From assembly GCA_022360595.1 (NCBI GenBank), contig JAKSCN010000571.1, positions 1 through 6,326 on the forward strand: a stretch of 6,326 nucleotides of DNA, written 5' to 3'. Position 1 is the first letter of the stretch. Each line of letters opens with the position of its first letter. The notes below the pieces were generated by a model, which saw only the letters and a list, made by a program, of their open reading frames with translations, was not told where the DNA came from and searched no databases. This stretch comes from Chromatiales bacterium (GTDB taxonomy: Bacteria > Pseudomonadota > Gammaproteobacteria > Chromatiales > Chromatiaceae). This document shows, piece after piece, positions 5,914 to 6,326 of this stretch. Both the position numbers and the translations under genes were made by a program.

Positions 5914-6326
5914 CTAGAGACCCAGCAGAATGGCCTTCTCTTCCGACGATGGCTCAAAACCGCGGGTCTGATAGTGATCAAAAATCGCTTTGACCACATC
6001 TTCCGGCTCATCACAGATACGCATCAGATCCATATCATCATCGCCGATTGTACCCTCTTCACGGAGCACATCGCGGAACCAGTCCAGCAATCCAGACCAA
6101 AATGCCTCATTCACCAGAATAATGGGAATACGGCGGGTCTTGCCGGTCTGCACCAAGGTGAGAATTTCGGCCAGCTCGTCCAGGGTGCCAAAGCCGCCCG
6201 GGAGCACCACATACGCCGAGGCATATTTCACAAACATCACTTTACGCGAAAAGAAATGCTTAAAATTCAGAGAGATATCTTGATAATCGTTGGATGACTG
6301 CTCATGGGGGAGCTGGATATTGAGAC
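5914..6326 (-). CDS. LOG family (TIGR00730) Rossmann-fold protein, C-terminal part; N-terminus beyond the right edge
   Basis: The open frame enters at the right edge and ends with TAG at 5916-5914, giving 136 residues of the C-terminal part. The segment FSRKVMFVKYA followed by PGGFGTLDE is the signature of the LOG family. Characterised members remove the base from nucleoside 5'-monophosphates, as in cytokinin activation; older annotations call them lysine decarboxylase-like. The conserved Arg of SRK and the Glu of PGGFGTLDE are the expected catalytic residues, and both are present. Upstream residues (NIQLPHEQSSNDYQDISLNF) fit the longer bacterial form of the family. A GTG at 6240 is not the start, because conserved family sequence continues upstream in frame for 28 more codons to the edge. 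The substrate in this organism cannot be told from the sequence. The terminator-like inverted repeat directly follows, so the gene is probably not in the pho operon. Confidence 0.9.
   Translation of the reverse strand, partial: LNIQLPHEQSSNDYQDISLNFKHFFSRKVMFVKYASAYVVLPGGFGTLDELAEILTLVQTGKTRRIPIILVNEAFWSGLLDWFRDVLREEGTIGDDDMDLMRICDEPEDVVKAIFDHYQTRGFEPSSEEKAILLGL

Noticed and set aside
6238..6240. GTG at 6240 as the start of the LOG gene
   Set aside because: Conserved family sequence (NIQLP, DISLNF, FFSRKV) continues in frame upstream to the window edge, so this codon is internal.
5974..6297. Plus-strand open frame antisense to the LOG gene
   Set aside because: The LOG signature PGGFGTLDE on the minus strand settles the coding strand.

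Overview
The window holds a phosphate-starvation (Pho) locus from a Gram-negative bacterium, most likely a gammaproteobacterium. This rests on a PhoB/PhoR pair, a Sec-exported PstS, the long proteobacterial forms of PstC and PstA, and a small DUF2782 protein, a family known mainly from that class. The genus cannot be named from the sequence alone. All seven recognisable genes lie on the minus strand, so transcription runs from high to low coordinates.

In transcription order the layout is: (1) a LOG-family (TIGR00730) nucleotide-processing enzyme whose N-terminus lies beyond the right edge (5914-6326); (2) a 246-bp intergenic region that contains a large nested inverted repeat of about 153 bp (5756-5908), whose core looks like a bidirectional intrinsic terminator; (3) a small exported DUF2782 protein (5332-5667); (4) phoB and phoR, overlapping by ATGA (4492-5190 and 3161-4495); (5) pstS (2016-3086), with a GTG start and a strong ribosome binding site; (6) a hairpin between pstS and pstC; (7) pstC (541-1929); and (8) the first 182 codons of pstA (1-548), overlapping pstC by 8 bp. 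pstB and phoU would be expected beyond the left edge but are not seen. No stretch longer than 246 bp lacks a gene.

The genes form one circuit. PstSCA(B) imports phosphate. The membrane kinase PhoR (with Pst/PhoU, by family knowledge) senses scarcity and phosphorylates PhoB. PhoB should then bind Pho boxes in front of both phoB and pstS. Both boxes can be read directly. Each consists of 7-bp half-sites in an 11-bp repeat, with a -10 hexamer exactly 10 nt after the last half-site. The pstS site has four half-sites in register, and the first two lie wholly or largely within the last codons of phoR.

I see no undescribed multi-gene system. The items most worth a second look are the nested inverted-repeat element after the LOG gene, the four-half-site Pho operator inside the phoR 3' end, and the pstS-pstC hairpin.
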